Origin: Morinoia aosen
Taxonomy: Eukaryota > Arthropoda > Malacostraca > Amphipoda > Talitridae
Length of the DNA: 64,000 nucleotides
Direction of reading: 5' to 3'
Assembly: GCA_030386875.1 (NCBI GenBank)
Contig: JASJYW010000026.1
Coordinates: 10,558,246 to 10,622,245 of the forward strand
Numbering within the stretch: position 1 is the first letter of the stretch; every line of letters starts with the position of its first letter. A model generated the notes under the pieces. The model was not told the DNA's origin, made no database searches, and was given only the letters and a program-made list of their open reading frames with translations. Positions 1 through 11,737 of the stretch are shown here, in pieces. Made by a program: the position numbers and the translations under genes.

Positions 1-780
1 GGGCGCCAGAGGACAATGAGTGCTAGAGACAATGGCTACAACTTCCTTTAACTGTTTCAGAGAACAATGGACTACCTTTCTACACAACGTTTCCGCGCGC
101 ACGCTTACTGCGCTTTCGCAATGCATATGCTGCTCGCTCTCTGGCTACCAAGAATCAGCTTCCGCATTAAAGCTCTCCTACTTACTAAGAAACAGCATGC
201 TCACTGCGCTTGCACTGTTGAGTGATTACTGCTTAACTCCTACTCATTAATTTTATAATGATCATTAATTATCATTAATTTGAGCTCATGCTTATTAATT
301 TAGCAAGCAAACATTATCGGCGTATACTCAGCTTGCTATTTGGCGATGTGCAGATCTCGTCGATCTTCTCGTAGATCTTCTCGTTGCAGGTGACGCTGGG
401 TAGCTGCGTAGATCTCGTCTACAAACCAAGTTGTTGGTTTGGACTCTCACTCCGTCTTCTCCTTTGAGTAGCGCTGAGTAGACTGGTGAAGACTGCGTAG
501 CGTGTAAATTTTCGATTATTTTTCTCTTCTTTCTTTCTCGAAGTGTTTCTTAGAAAGAACTTCGATTTTCTGTGCACTGACGTCTTTCTTCCTCTTCTCG
601 ATGCTCTGAAGTAATGTGGTAACTACGCAACGTTACTCCACAGGCTGACACTCTTCACACTTAAAATCACGGATCAGCAGAACTATAGATCAATTCTTGA
701 TGTCTTCTTCTTCAATGGGGCAATGTGGCTCTTGATGTGGTATCCTTGATGTGGTATCCCCATACTTGGGTCACCATATA
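1..780 (-). mobile_element. 5' leader of an LTR retrotransposon (partial, body off the left edge)
   Basis: On the minus strand this follows an LTR (781-1103) and a primer-binding-like site, so it reads as the untranslated leader of an element running leftward out of the window. No convincing coding frame is seen on the minus strand. The segment contains short internal duplications: a 15-base unit beginning CTTGATGTGG is repeated back to back around 730-759, and GATCTTCTCGTAGATCTTCTCG-type reiterations occur near 358-385 (described, not a gene). The element family cannot be assigned because gag and pol are not in view. Orientation is inferred from the TATA motif, the TGT/ACA LTR ends and the TGG start of the putative primer-binding site, all of which agree on the minus strand. 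Confidence 0.55.
759..776 (-). other. putative primer-binding site of the left retrotransposon
   Basis: Minus-strand sequence TGGTGACCCAAGTATGGG begins 4 nt after the LTR end. A TGG start complementary to the CCA end of a tRNA is the usual signature of a reverse-transcription primer site. I could not assign the tRNA. Confidence 0.45.
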
Positions 781-1103
781 TGTTCCGGCCTTTTCTATGT
801 ACCGGCCGAACACTACGCGAATGGGGTTCGAGAGTGACGAAGCAGCCGCGTAGTTATAGTTTATTTATACTTCAGAGTTGATACAGGCTTGGAGGCTTGG
901 TAATAATCAGAGAGATCAGACAGTAGTTGCTCGGACAAGTCTTCTACAATGCATCTGAGGTCTATACAGGTGCTTCTTCTAAGGTAACGCGTCTGCTACT
1001 GGACAGTGATGACCTTGTCTGCTGTGATCTCCATGACAGCGCACCCACAATGAACGGCGCTGTCTCTTGCTGATGCTATTTATACATTCTGAGGGCGCAC
1101 ACA
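781..1103 (-). repeat. 5' LTR of the left retrotransposon, abutting satellite array A
   Basis: About 323 bp on the minus strand, starting TGTGTGCGCC and ending GGCCGGAACA, so the ends are TGT...ACA as in many insect LTRs. A TATAAATAG motif lies about 20 nt from the 5' end. The outer end touches satellite sequence at about 1104 and the inner end is followed by the TGG primer-like site. Only one LTR of this element is in the window, so the exact outer boundary (1101-1104) and the target-site duplication cannot be confirmed. Confidence 0.6.
1076..1084 (-). promoter_or_regulatory. TATA box of the left LTR
   Basis: TATAAATAG on the minus strand, very near the outer end of the LTR. The position implies an unusually short U3 if it is the working promoter. 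Confidence 0.45.
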
Positions 1104-4100
1104 TTCAGCCTAGGAATGGCCCAAAACACGCATTTTACCTCTGTCGACCGTGGAATCGGCTAAATATGCACTTTCCGCCTATTTCGCCATGGGAAACAAC
1201 AAACGACGTGATTTTCACCGCATTCGGCCTAGGAATGGCCCAAAACACGCATTTTAGCTCTGTCGACCGTGGAAACGGCTAAATATGCACTTTCCGCCTA
1301 TGTCGCCATGGGAAACAGCAAACGACGTGATTTTCACCACATTCGGCCTAGGAATGGCCAAAAACACGCATTTTAGCCCTGTCGACCGTGGAATCGGCTA
1401 AATATGCACTTTCCGCCTATGTCGCCACGGGAAACAACAAACGACGTGATTTTCACCGCATTCGGCCTAGGATTGGCCCAAAACACGCATTTTATCCCTG
1501 TGGACCGTGGGAAACGACTAAATATGCACTTTCCGCCTATGTCGCCACGGGAAACAGCAAACGACGTGATTTTCACCGCATTCGGCCTAGGAATGGCCCA
1601 AAACACGTATTTTAGCTCTGTCGACCGTGGAATCGGCTAAATATGCACTTTCCGCCTATGTCGCCATGGGAAACAGCAAACGACGTGATTTTCACCGCAT
1701 TCGGCCTAGGAATGGCCCAAAACACGCATTTTAGCCCTGTCGACCGTAGAAACGGCTATATATGCACTTTCCGCCTATGTCGCCACGGGAAACAGCAAAC
1801 GACGTGATTTTCACCGCATTCGGCCTAGGAATGGCCCAAAACACGCATTTTAGCTCTGTCAACCGTGGAAACGGCTATATATGCACTTTCCGCCTATGTC
1901 GCCACGGGAAACTGCAAACGACGTGATTTTCACCGCATTCGGCCTAGGAATGGCCAAAAACACGCATTTTAGCCCTGTCGACCGTGGAATCGGCTAAATA
2001 TGCACTTTCCGCCTATGTCGCCACGGGAAACAGCAAACGACGTGATTTTCACCGCATTCGGCCTAGGAATAGCCCAAAACACGCATTTTAGCTCTGTCGA
2101 CCGTGGAAACGGCTAAATATGCACTTTCCGCCTATGTCGCCACGAGAAACAGCAAACGACGTGATTTTCACCGCATTCGGCCTAGGAATGGCCCAAAACA
2201 CGCATTTTAGCTCTGTCGACCGTTGAAACGGCTAAATATGCACTTTCCGCCTATGTCGCCACGGGAAACTGCAAACGACGTGATTTCCACCGCATTCGGG
2301 CTAGGAATTGCCAAAAACACGCATTTTAGCCCTGTCGACCGTGGAATCGGCTAAATATGCACTTTCCGCCTATGTCGCCACGGGAAACAGCAAACGACGT
2401 GATTTTCACCGCATTCGGCCTAGGAATGGCCCAAAACACGCATTTTCGCTCTGTCGACCGTGGAAACGGCTAAATATGCACTTTCCGCCTATGTCGCCAC
2501 GGGAAACAGCAAACGACGTGATTTTCACCGCATTCAGCCCAGGAATGGCCAAAAACACGCATTCTAGCCCTGTCGACCGTGGAATCGGCTAAATATGCAC
2601 TTTCCGCCTATGTCGCCACGGGAAACAGCAAACGACGTGATTTTCACCGCATTCGGCCTAGGAATGGCCCAAAACACGCATTTTAGCCCTGTGGACCGTG
2701 GAAAACGACTAAATATGCACTTTCCGCCTATTTCGCCACGGGAAACAGCAAACGACGTGATTTTCACCGCATTCGGCCTAGGAATGGCCCAAAACACGTA
2801 TTTTAGCTCTGTCGACCGTGGAATCGGCTAAATATGCACTTTCCGCCTATGTCGCCATGGGAAACAGCAAACGACGTGATTTTCACCGCATTCGGCCTAG
2901 GAATGGCCCAAAACACGCATTTTAGCCCTGTCGACCGTAAAAACGGCTATATATGCACTTTCCGCCTATGTCGCCACGGGAAACAGCAAACGACGTGATT
3001 TTCACCGCATTCGGCCTAGGAATGGCCCAAAACACGCATTTTACCTCTGTCGACCGTGGAATCGGCTTAATATGCACTTTCCGCCTATGTCGCCATGGGA
3101 AACAACAAACGACGTGATTTTCACCGCATTCGGCCTAGGAATGGCCCAAAACACGCATTTTAGCTCTGTCGACCGTGGAAACGGCTATATATGCACTTTC
3201 CGCCTATGTCGCCATGGGAAACAGCAAACGACGTGATTTCCACCGCATTCGGCCTAGGAATGGCCAAAAACACGCATTTTAGCCCTGTCGACCGTGGAAT
3301 CGGCTAAATATGCACTTTCCGCCTATGTCGCCACGGGAAACAGCAAACGACGTGATTTTCACCGCATTCGGCCTAGGAATGGCCCAAAACACGCATTTTA
3401 GCCCTGTCGACCGTGGAAACGGCTATATATGCACTTTCCGCCTATGTCGCCACGGGAAACAGCAAACGACGTGATTTTCACCGCATTCGGCCTAGGTATG
3501 GCCCAAAACACGCATTTTAGCTCTGTCGACCGTGGAAACGGCTAAATATGCACTTTCCGCCTATGTCGCCACGGGAAACTGCAAACTTCGTGATTTTCAC
3601 CGCATTCGGCCTAGGAATGGCCAAAAACACGCATTTTAGCCCTGTCGACCGTGGAATCGGCTAAATATGCACTTTCCGCCTATGTCGCCACGGGAAACAG
3701 CAAACGACGTGATTTTCACCGCATTCGGCCTAGGAATGGCCCAAAACACGCATTTTAGCTCTGTCGACCGTGGAAACGGCTAAATATGCACTTTCCGCCA
3801 ATGTCGCCACGAGAAACAGCAAACGACGTGATTTTCACCGCATTCGGCCTAGGAATGGCCCAAAACACGCATTTTAGCTCTGTCGACCGTGGAAACGGCT
3901 AAATATGCACTTTCCGCCTATGTCGCCACGGGAAACAGAAAACGACGTGATTTTCACCGCATTCGGCCTAGGGATGGCCCAAAACACGCATTTTAGCTCT
4001 GTCGACCGTGGAATCGGCTAAATATGCACTTTCCGCCTATGTCGCCACGGGAAACAGCAAACGACGTGATTTTCACCGCATTTGGCCAAGGAATGGCCCA

Positions 4101-7100
4101 AAACACGCATTTTAGCCCTGTCGACCGTGAAATCGGCTAAATATGCACTTTCCGCCTATGTCGCCACGGGAAACAGCAAACGACGTGATTTTCACCGCAT
4201 TCGGCCTAGGAATGGCCCAAAACACGCATTTTAGCTCTGTCGACCGTGGAATCGGCTAAATATGCACTTTCCGCCTATGTCGCCACGGGAAACAGCAAAC
4301 GACGTGATTTTCACCGCATTCGGCCTAGGAATGGCCCAAAACACGCATTTTAGCCCTGTCGACCGTGGAATCGGCTGAATATGCACTTTCCGCCTATGTC
4401 GCCACGGTAAACAGCAATCGACGTGATTTTCACCGCATTCGGCCTAGAAATGGCCAAAAACACGCATTTTAGCCCTGTCGACCGTGGAATCGGCTAAATA
4501 TGCACTTTCCGCCTATGTCGCCACGGGAAACAGCAAACGACGTGATTTTCACCGCATTCGGCCTAGGAATGGCCCAAAACACGCATTTTAGCTCTGTCGA
4601 CCGTGGAAACGGCTAAATATGCACGTTCCGCCTATGTCGCCACGGGAAACAGCAAACGACCTGATTTTCACCGCATTCCGCCTAGGAATGGCCCAAAACA
4701 CGCATTTTAGCTCTGTCGACCGTGGAATCGGCTAAATATGCAATTTCCGCCTATGTCGCCACGGGAAACAGCAAACGACGTGATTTTCACCGCATTCAGC
4801 CTAGGAATGGCCCAAAACACGCATTTTACCTCTGTCGACCGTGGAATCGGCTAAATATGCACTTTCCGCCTATTTCGCCATGGGAAACAACAAACGACGT
4901 GATTTTCACCGCATTCGGCCTAGGAATGGCCCAAAACACGCATTTTAGCTCTGTCGACCGTGGAAACGGCTAAATATGCACTTTCCGCCTATGTCGCCAT
5001 GGGAAACAGCAAACGACGTGATTTTCACCGCATTCGGCCTAGGAATGGCCAAAAACACGCATTTTAGCCCTGTCGACCGTGGAATCGGCTAAATATGCAC
5101 TTTCCGCCTATGTCGCCACGGGAAACAGCAAACGACGTGATTTTCACCGCATTCGGCCTAGGATTGGCCAAAAACACGCATTTTATCCCTGTGGACCGTG
5201 GGAAACGACTAAATATGCACTTTCCGCCTATGTCGCCACGGGAAACAGCAAACGACGTGATTTTCACCGCATTCGGCCTAGGAATGGCCCAAAACACGTA
5301 TTTTAGCTCTGTCGACCGTGGAATCGGCTAAATATGCACTTTCCGCCTATGTCGCCATGGGAAACAGCAAACGACGTGATTTTCACCGCATTCGGCCTAG
5401 GAATGGCCCAAAACACGCATTTTAGCCCTGTCGACCGTAGAAACGGCTATATATGCACTTTCCGCTTATGTCGCCACGGGAAACAGCAAACGACGTGATT
5501 TTCACCGCATTCGGCCTAGGAATGGCCCAAAACACGCATTTTAGCTCTGTCAACCGTGGAAACGGCTAAATATGCACTTTCCGCCTATGTCGCCACGGGA
5601 AACTGCAAACGACGTGATTTTCACCGCATTCGGCCTAGGAATGGCCAAAAACACGCATTTTAGCCCTGTCGACCGTGGAATCGGCTAAATATGCACTTTC
5701 CGCCTATGTCGCCACGGGAAACAGCAAACGACGTGATTTTCACCGCATTCGCCCTAGGAATAGCCCAAAACACGCATTTTAGCTCTGTCGACCGTGGAAA
5801 CGGCTAAATATGCACTTTCCGCCTATGTCGCCACGAGAAACAGCAAACGACGTGATTTTCACCGCATTCGGCCTAGGAATGGCCCAAAACACGCATTTTA
5901 GCTCTGTCGACCGTTGAAACGGCTAAATATGCACTTTCCGCCTATGTCGCCACGGGAAACTGCAAACGACGTGATTTCCACCGCATTCGGGCTAGGAATT
6001 GCCAAAAACACGCATTTTAGCCCTGTCGACCGTGGAATCGGCTAAATATGCACTTTCCGCCTATGTCGCCACGGGAAACAGCAAACGACGTGATTTTCAC
6101 CGCATTCGGCCTAGGAATGGCCCAAAACACGCATTTTCGCTCTGTCGACCGTGGAAAACGGCTAAATATGCACTTTCCGCCTATGTCGCCACGGGAAACA
6201 GCAAACGACGTGATTTTCACCGCATTCAGCCCAGGAATGGCCAAAAACACGCATTCTAGCCCTGTCGACCGTGGAATCGGCTAAATATGCACTTTCCGCC
6301 TATGTCGCCACGGGAAACAGCAAACGACGTGATTTTCACCGCATTCGGCCTAGGAATGGCCCAAAACACGCATTTTAGCCCTGTGGACCGTGGAAAACGA
6401 CTAAATATGCACTTTCCGCCTATTTCGCCACGGGAAACAGCAAACGACGTGATTTTCACCGCATTCGGCCTAGGAATGGCCCAAAACACGTATTTTAGCT
6501 CTGTCGACCGTGGAATCGGCTAAATATGCACTTTCCGCCTATGTCGCCATGGGAAACAGCAAACGACGTGATTTTCACCGCATTCGGCCTAGGAATGGCC
6601 CAAAACACGCATTTTAGCCCTGTCGACCGTAAAAAACGGCTATATATGCACTTTCCGCCTATGTCGCCACGGGAAACAGCAAACGACGTGATTTTCACCG
6701 CATTCGGCCTAGGAATGGCCCAAAACACGCATTTTAGCTCTGTCGACCGTGGAAACGGCTAAATATGCACTTTCCGCCTATGTCGCCACGGGAAACTGCA
6801 AACGACGTGATTTTCACCGCATTCGGCCTAGGAATGGCCAAAAACACGCATTTTAGCCCTGTCGACCGTGGAATCGGCTAAATATGCACTTTCCGCCTAT
6901 GTCGCCACGGGAAACAGCAAACGACGTGATTTTCACCGCATTCGGCCTAGGAATGGCCCAAAACACGCATTTTAGCTCTGTCGACCGTGGAAACGGCTAA
7001 ATATGCACTTTCCGCCTATGTCGCCACGAGAAACAGCAAACGACGTGATTTTCACCGCATTCGGCCTAGGAATGGCCCAAAACACGCATTTTAGCTCTGT

Positions 7101-8000
7101 CGACCGTGGGAAACGGCTAAATATGCACTTTCCGCCTATGTCGCCACGGGAAACAGAAAACGACGTGATTTTCACCGCATTCGGCCTAGGGATGGCCCAA
7201 AACACGCATTTTAGCTCTGTCGACCGTGGAATCGGCTAAATATGCACTTTCCGCCTATGTCGCCACGGGAAACAGCAAACGATGTGATTTTCCCCCGCAT
7301 TTGGCCAAGGAATGGCCCAAAACACGCATTTTAGCTCTGTCGACCGTGGAATCGGCTAAATATGCACTTTCCGCCTATGTCGCCACGGGAAACTGCAAAC
7401 GACGTGATTTTCACCGCATTCGGCCTAGGAATGGCCCAAAACACGCATTTTAGCTCTGTCGACCGTGGAAACGGCTAAATATGCACTTTCCGCCTATGTC
7501 GCCACGAGAAACAGCAAACGACGTGATTTTCACCGCATTCGGCCTAGGAATGGCCCAAAACACGCATTTTAGCTCTGTCGACCGTGGAAACGGCTAAATA
7601 TGCACTTTCCGCCTATGTCGCCACGGGAAACAGAAAACGACGTGATTTTCACCGCATTCGGCCTAGGGATGGCCCAAAACACGCATTTTAGCTCTGTCGA
7701 CCGTGGAATCGGCTAAATATGCACTTTCCGCCTATGTCGCCACGGGAAACAGCAAACGACGTGATTTTCACCGCATTTGGCCAAGGAATGGCCCAAAACA
7801 CGCATTTTAGCTCTGTCGACCGTGGAATCGGCTAAATATGCACTTTCCGCCTATGTCGCCACGGGAAACTGCAAACGACGTGATTTTCACCGCATTCGGG
7901 CTAGAAATTGCCAAAAACACGCATTTTAGCCCTGTCGACCGTGGAATCGGCTAAATATGCACTTTCCGCCTATGTCGCCACGGGAAACAGCAAACGACGT
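1104..8000 (+). repeat. higher-order duplication in array A, about 31 monomers (3.69 kb)
   Basis: Diagnostic variants of 1104 to about 3030 recur 3,691 bp downstream. For example CATTTTACCTCTG at 1131 reappears at 4822, and the same TTTCGCC and CATGGGAAACAAC variants follow in both. Beyond that the offset drops to about 3,217 bp (CACGAGAAAC at 3808 and 7025), so the second copy has lost about four monomers. This is a duplicated block with an internal deletion. End coordinates are approximate. Confidence 0.8.
6960..7900 (+). repeat. four-monomer tandem duplication nested in array A
   Basis: The successive variants CACGAGAAAC, CAGAAAACG, TAGGGATGG and CATTTGGCCAAGG occur in the same order twice, offset by about 478 bp (7025 and 7503), which is four monomers. 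The first copy has extra private changes near 7284-7300. Confidence 0.8.
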
Positions 8001-11000
8001 GATTTTCACCGCATTCGGCCTAGGAATGGCCCAAAACACGCATTTTAGCTCTGTCGACCGTGGAAACGGCTAAATATGCACTTTCCGCCTATGTCGCCAC
8101 GGGAAAAAGCAAACGACGTGATTTTCACCGCATTCGGCCTAGGAATGGCCCAAAACCCGCATTTTAGCTCTGTCGACCGTGGAATCGGTTAAATATGCAC
8201 TTTCCGCCTATGTCACCCCGGGAAACAGCAAACGATGTGATTTTCACCGCATTCGGCCTAGGAATGGCCCATAACACGCATTGTAGCTCTGTCGACCGTG
8301 GAATCGGCTAAATATGCACTTTCCGCCTATGCCGCCACGGGAAACAGCAAACGACGTGATTTTCACCGCATTCGGCCTAGGAATGGCCTAAAACACGCAT
8401 TTTAGCCCTGTCGACAGTGGAAACGGCTAAATATGCACTTTCCGCCTATGTCGCCACGGGAAACAGCAAACGACGTGATTTTCACCGCATTCGGCCTAGG
8501 AATGGCCCAAAACACGCATTTTAGCTCTGTCGACCGTGGAATCGGCTAAATATGCACTTTCCGCCTATGTCGCCACGGGAAACAGCAAACGACGTGGATT
8601 TCACCGCATTCGGCCTAGGAATGGCCCAAAACACGTGTTTCAGCTCTGTCGACCGTGAAATCGGCTAAATATGCACTTTCCGCCTATGTCGCCACGGGAA
8701 ACAGCAAACAACGTGATTTTCACCGCATTCGGCCTAGGAATGGCCCAAAACACGCATTTTAGCTCTGTCGACCGTGGAATCGGCTAAATATGCACTTTCC
8801 GCCTATGTCGCCACGTGAAACAGCAAACGACGTGATTTTCACCGCATTCGGCCTAGGAATGGCCCAAAACACGCATTTTAGTTCTGTCGACCGTGGAATC
8901 GGCTAAATATGCACTTTCCGCCTATGTCGCCACGGGAAACAGCAAACGACGTGATTTTCAACGCATTCGGCCTAGGAATTGCCCAAAATACGCTTTTTAG
9001 CTCTGTCGACCGTGGAATCGGCTAAATATGCACTTTCCGCCTATGTCGCCACGGGAAACAGCAAACGACGTGATTTTCACCGCATTCGGCCTAGGAATGG
9101 CCCAAAACACGCATTTTAGCCCTGTCGACCATGGAAACGGCTAAATATGCACTTTCCGCCTATGTCGCAACGGGAAACAGCAAACGACGTGATTTTCACC
9201 GCATTCGGCCTAGGAATGGCCCAAAACACACATTTTACCCCTGTCGACCGTGGAAACGGCTAAATATGCACTTTCCGCCTATGTCGCCACGGGAAACAGC
9301 AAACGACGTGATTTCCACCGCATTCGGCCTAGGAATGGCCCAAAACACGCATTTTAGCTCTGTCGACCGTGGAAACGGCTAAATATGCACTTCTCCGCCT
9401 ATATCGCCACGGGAAACAGCAAACGACGTGATTTTCACCGCATTCGGCCTAGGAATGGCCCAAAACACGCATTTTTGCTCTGTCGACCGTGGAAACGGCT
9501 AAATATGCACTTTCCGCCTATGTCGCCACGGGAAACAGCAAACGACGTGATTTTCACCGCCATCGGCCTAGGAATGGCCCAAAACACGCATTTTAGCTCT
9601 GTCGACCGTGGAATCGGCTTAATATGCACTTTCCGCCTATGTCGCCACGGGAAACAGCAAACGACGTGATTTTCACCGCATTCGGCCTAGGAATGGCCCA
9701 AAACACGCATTTTAGCTCTGTCGACCGTGGAAACGGCTAAATATGCACTTTCCGCCTATATCGCCACGGGAAACAGCAAACGACGTGATTTTCACCGCAT
9801 TCGGCCTAGGAATGGCCCAAAACACGCATTTTACCCCTGTCGACCGTGGAATCGGCTAAATATGCACTTTCCGCCTATGTCGCCACGGGAAACAGCAAAC
9901 GGCGTGATTTTCACCGCATTCGGCCTAGGAATGGCCCAAAACACGCATTTTAGCTCTGTCGACCGTGGAAACGGGTAAATACGCACTTTCCCGCCTATGT
10001 CGCCACGGGAAACAGCAAACGACGTGATTTTCACCGCATTCGGCCTAGGAATGGCACAAAAACACGCATTTTAGCTCTGTCGACCGTGGAATCGGCTAAA
10101 TATGCACTTTCCGCCTATGTCGCCACGGGAAACAGCAAACGACGTGATTTTCACCGCATTCGGCCTAGGAATGGCCCAAAACACGCATTTTAGCTCTGTC
10201 GACCGTGGAAACGGCTAAATATGCACTTTCCGTCTATGTCGCCACGGGAAACAGCAAACGACGTGATTTTCACCGCATTCGGCCAAGGAATGGCCCAAAA
10301 CACGCATTTTAGCCCTGTCGACCGTGGAATCGGCTAAATATGCACTTTCCGCTTATGTCGCCACGGGAAACAGCAAACGACGTGATTTTCACCGCATTCG
10401 GCCTAGGAATGGCCCAAAACACGCATTTTAGCTCGGTCGATCGTGGAAACGGCTAAATATGCACTTTCCGCCTATGTCGCCACGGGAAACAGCAAACGAC
10501 GTGATTTCCACCGCATTCGGCCTAGGAATGGCCCAAAACACGCATTTTAGCTCTGTCGACCGTGGAATCGGCTAAATATGCACCTTCCGCCTATGTCACC
10601 ACGGGAAACAGCAAACGACGTGATTTTCACCGCATTCGGCCTAGGAATGGCCCAAAACACGCATTTTAGCTCTGTCGACCGTGGAATCGGCTAAATATGC
10701 ACTTTCCGCCTATGTCGCCCTCGGGAAACAGCAAACGACGTGATTTTCACCGTATTCGGCCTAGGAATGGCCCAAAACACGCATTTCAGCTCTGTCGACC
10801 GTGGAAACGGCTAAAATGCACTTTCCGCCTATGTCGCCACGGGAAACAGCAAACCACGTGATTTTCACCGCATTCGGCCTAGGAATGGCCCAAAACACGC
10901 ATTTTAGCTCTGTCGACCGTGGAATCGGCTAAATATGCACTTTCCGCCTATGTCGCCACGGGAAACAGCTAACGACGTTGTTTTCACCGCGTTCGGCCTA

Positions 11001-11237
11001 GGAATGGCCCAAAACACGCATTTTAGCTTTGTCGACCGTGGAATCGGCTATATATGCACTTTCCGCCTATTTCGCCACGGGAAACAGCAAACCACGTGAT
11101 TTTCACCGCATTCGGCCTAGGAATGGCCCAAAACACGCATTTTAGCTCTGTCGACCGTGGAATCGGCTAAATATGCACTTTCCGCCTATGTCGACACGGG
11201 AAACAGCAAACGACGTGATTTTCACCGCATTCGGCAT

Positions 11238-11737
11238 NNNNNNNNNNNNNNNNNNNNNNNNNNNNNNNNNNNNNNNNNNNNNNNNNNNNNNNNNNNNNNN
11301 NNNNNNNNNNNNNNNNNNNNNNNNNNNNNNNNNNNNNNNNNNNNNNNNNNNNNNNNNNNNNNNNNNNNNNNNNNNNNNNNNNNNNNNNNNNNNNNNNNNN
11401 NNNNNNNNNNNNNNNNNNNNNNNNNNNNNNNNNNNNNNNNNNNNNNNNNNNNNNNNNNNNNNNNNNNNNNNNNNNNNNNNNNNNNNNNNNNNNNNNNNNN
11501 NNNNNNNNNNNNNNNNNNNNNNNNNNNNNNNNNNNNNNNNNNNNNNNNNNNNNNNNNNNNNNNNNNNNNNNNNNNNNNNNNNNNNNNNNNNNNNNNNNNN
11601 NNNNNNNNNNNNNNNNNNNNNNNNNNNNNNNNNNNNNNNNNNNNNNNNNNNNNNNNNNNNNNNNNNNNNNNNNNNNNNNNNNNNNNNNNNNNNNNNNNNN
11701 NNNNNNNNNNNNNNNNNNNNNNNNNNNNNNNNNNNNN
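11238..11737. other. assembly gap of 500 N
   Basis: Exactly 500 N. The satellite is in plus orientation before it and minus orientation after it, so the gap hides an orientation switch. The round length suggests a placeholder and not a measured distance. Confidence 0.99.

Larger units (their letters stand above)
1104..11237 (+). repeat. satellite array A, 119-bp monomer, plus orientation
   Basis: About 85 head-to-tail monomers with a 119-bp period (for example the TCGACCG motif at 1621 recurs at 1740), with occasional 118/120-bp units. Landmarks in order in each unit are GTCGACCGTGG, GGCTAAATATGCAC, TTTCCGCCTATGTCGCCAC, GGGAAACAGCAAACGACG, GTGATTTTCACC, GCATTCGGCCTAGGAATGG and CCCAAAACACGCATTTTAG. 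Most differences between units are point changes. Linked variants recur: units with GGCCAAAAAC usually also have AGCCCTG and GGAATCGG, whereas GGCCCAAAAC usually pairs with AGCTCTG. 119 is not a multiple of three and stops recur, so the short frames inside are not genes. Confidence 0.97.

Noticed and set aside
20..250. 76-codon plus-strand frame at the left edge
   Set aside because: It lies antisense in the leader of an LTR element, shows no recognisable motif, and its length is expected by chance.
1104..11237. Many open frames of 60-130 codons on both strands of the satellite (for example 1373-1606, 2595-2831, 6048-6284)
   Set aside because: They are the same 119-bp unit read in shifting frames, repeated with the monomer period and ending at stops recurring in the unit. 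No start context, no codon bias, and neighbouring units carry the same frames with random changes.
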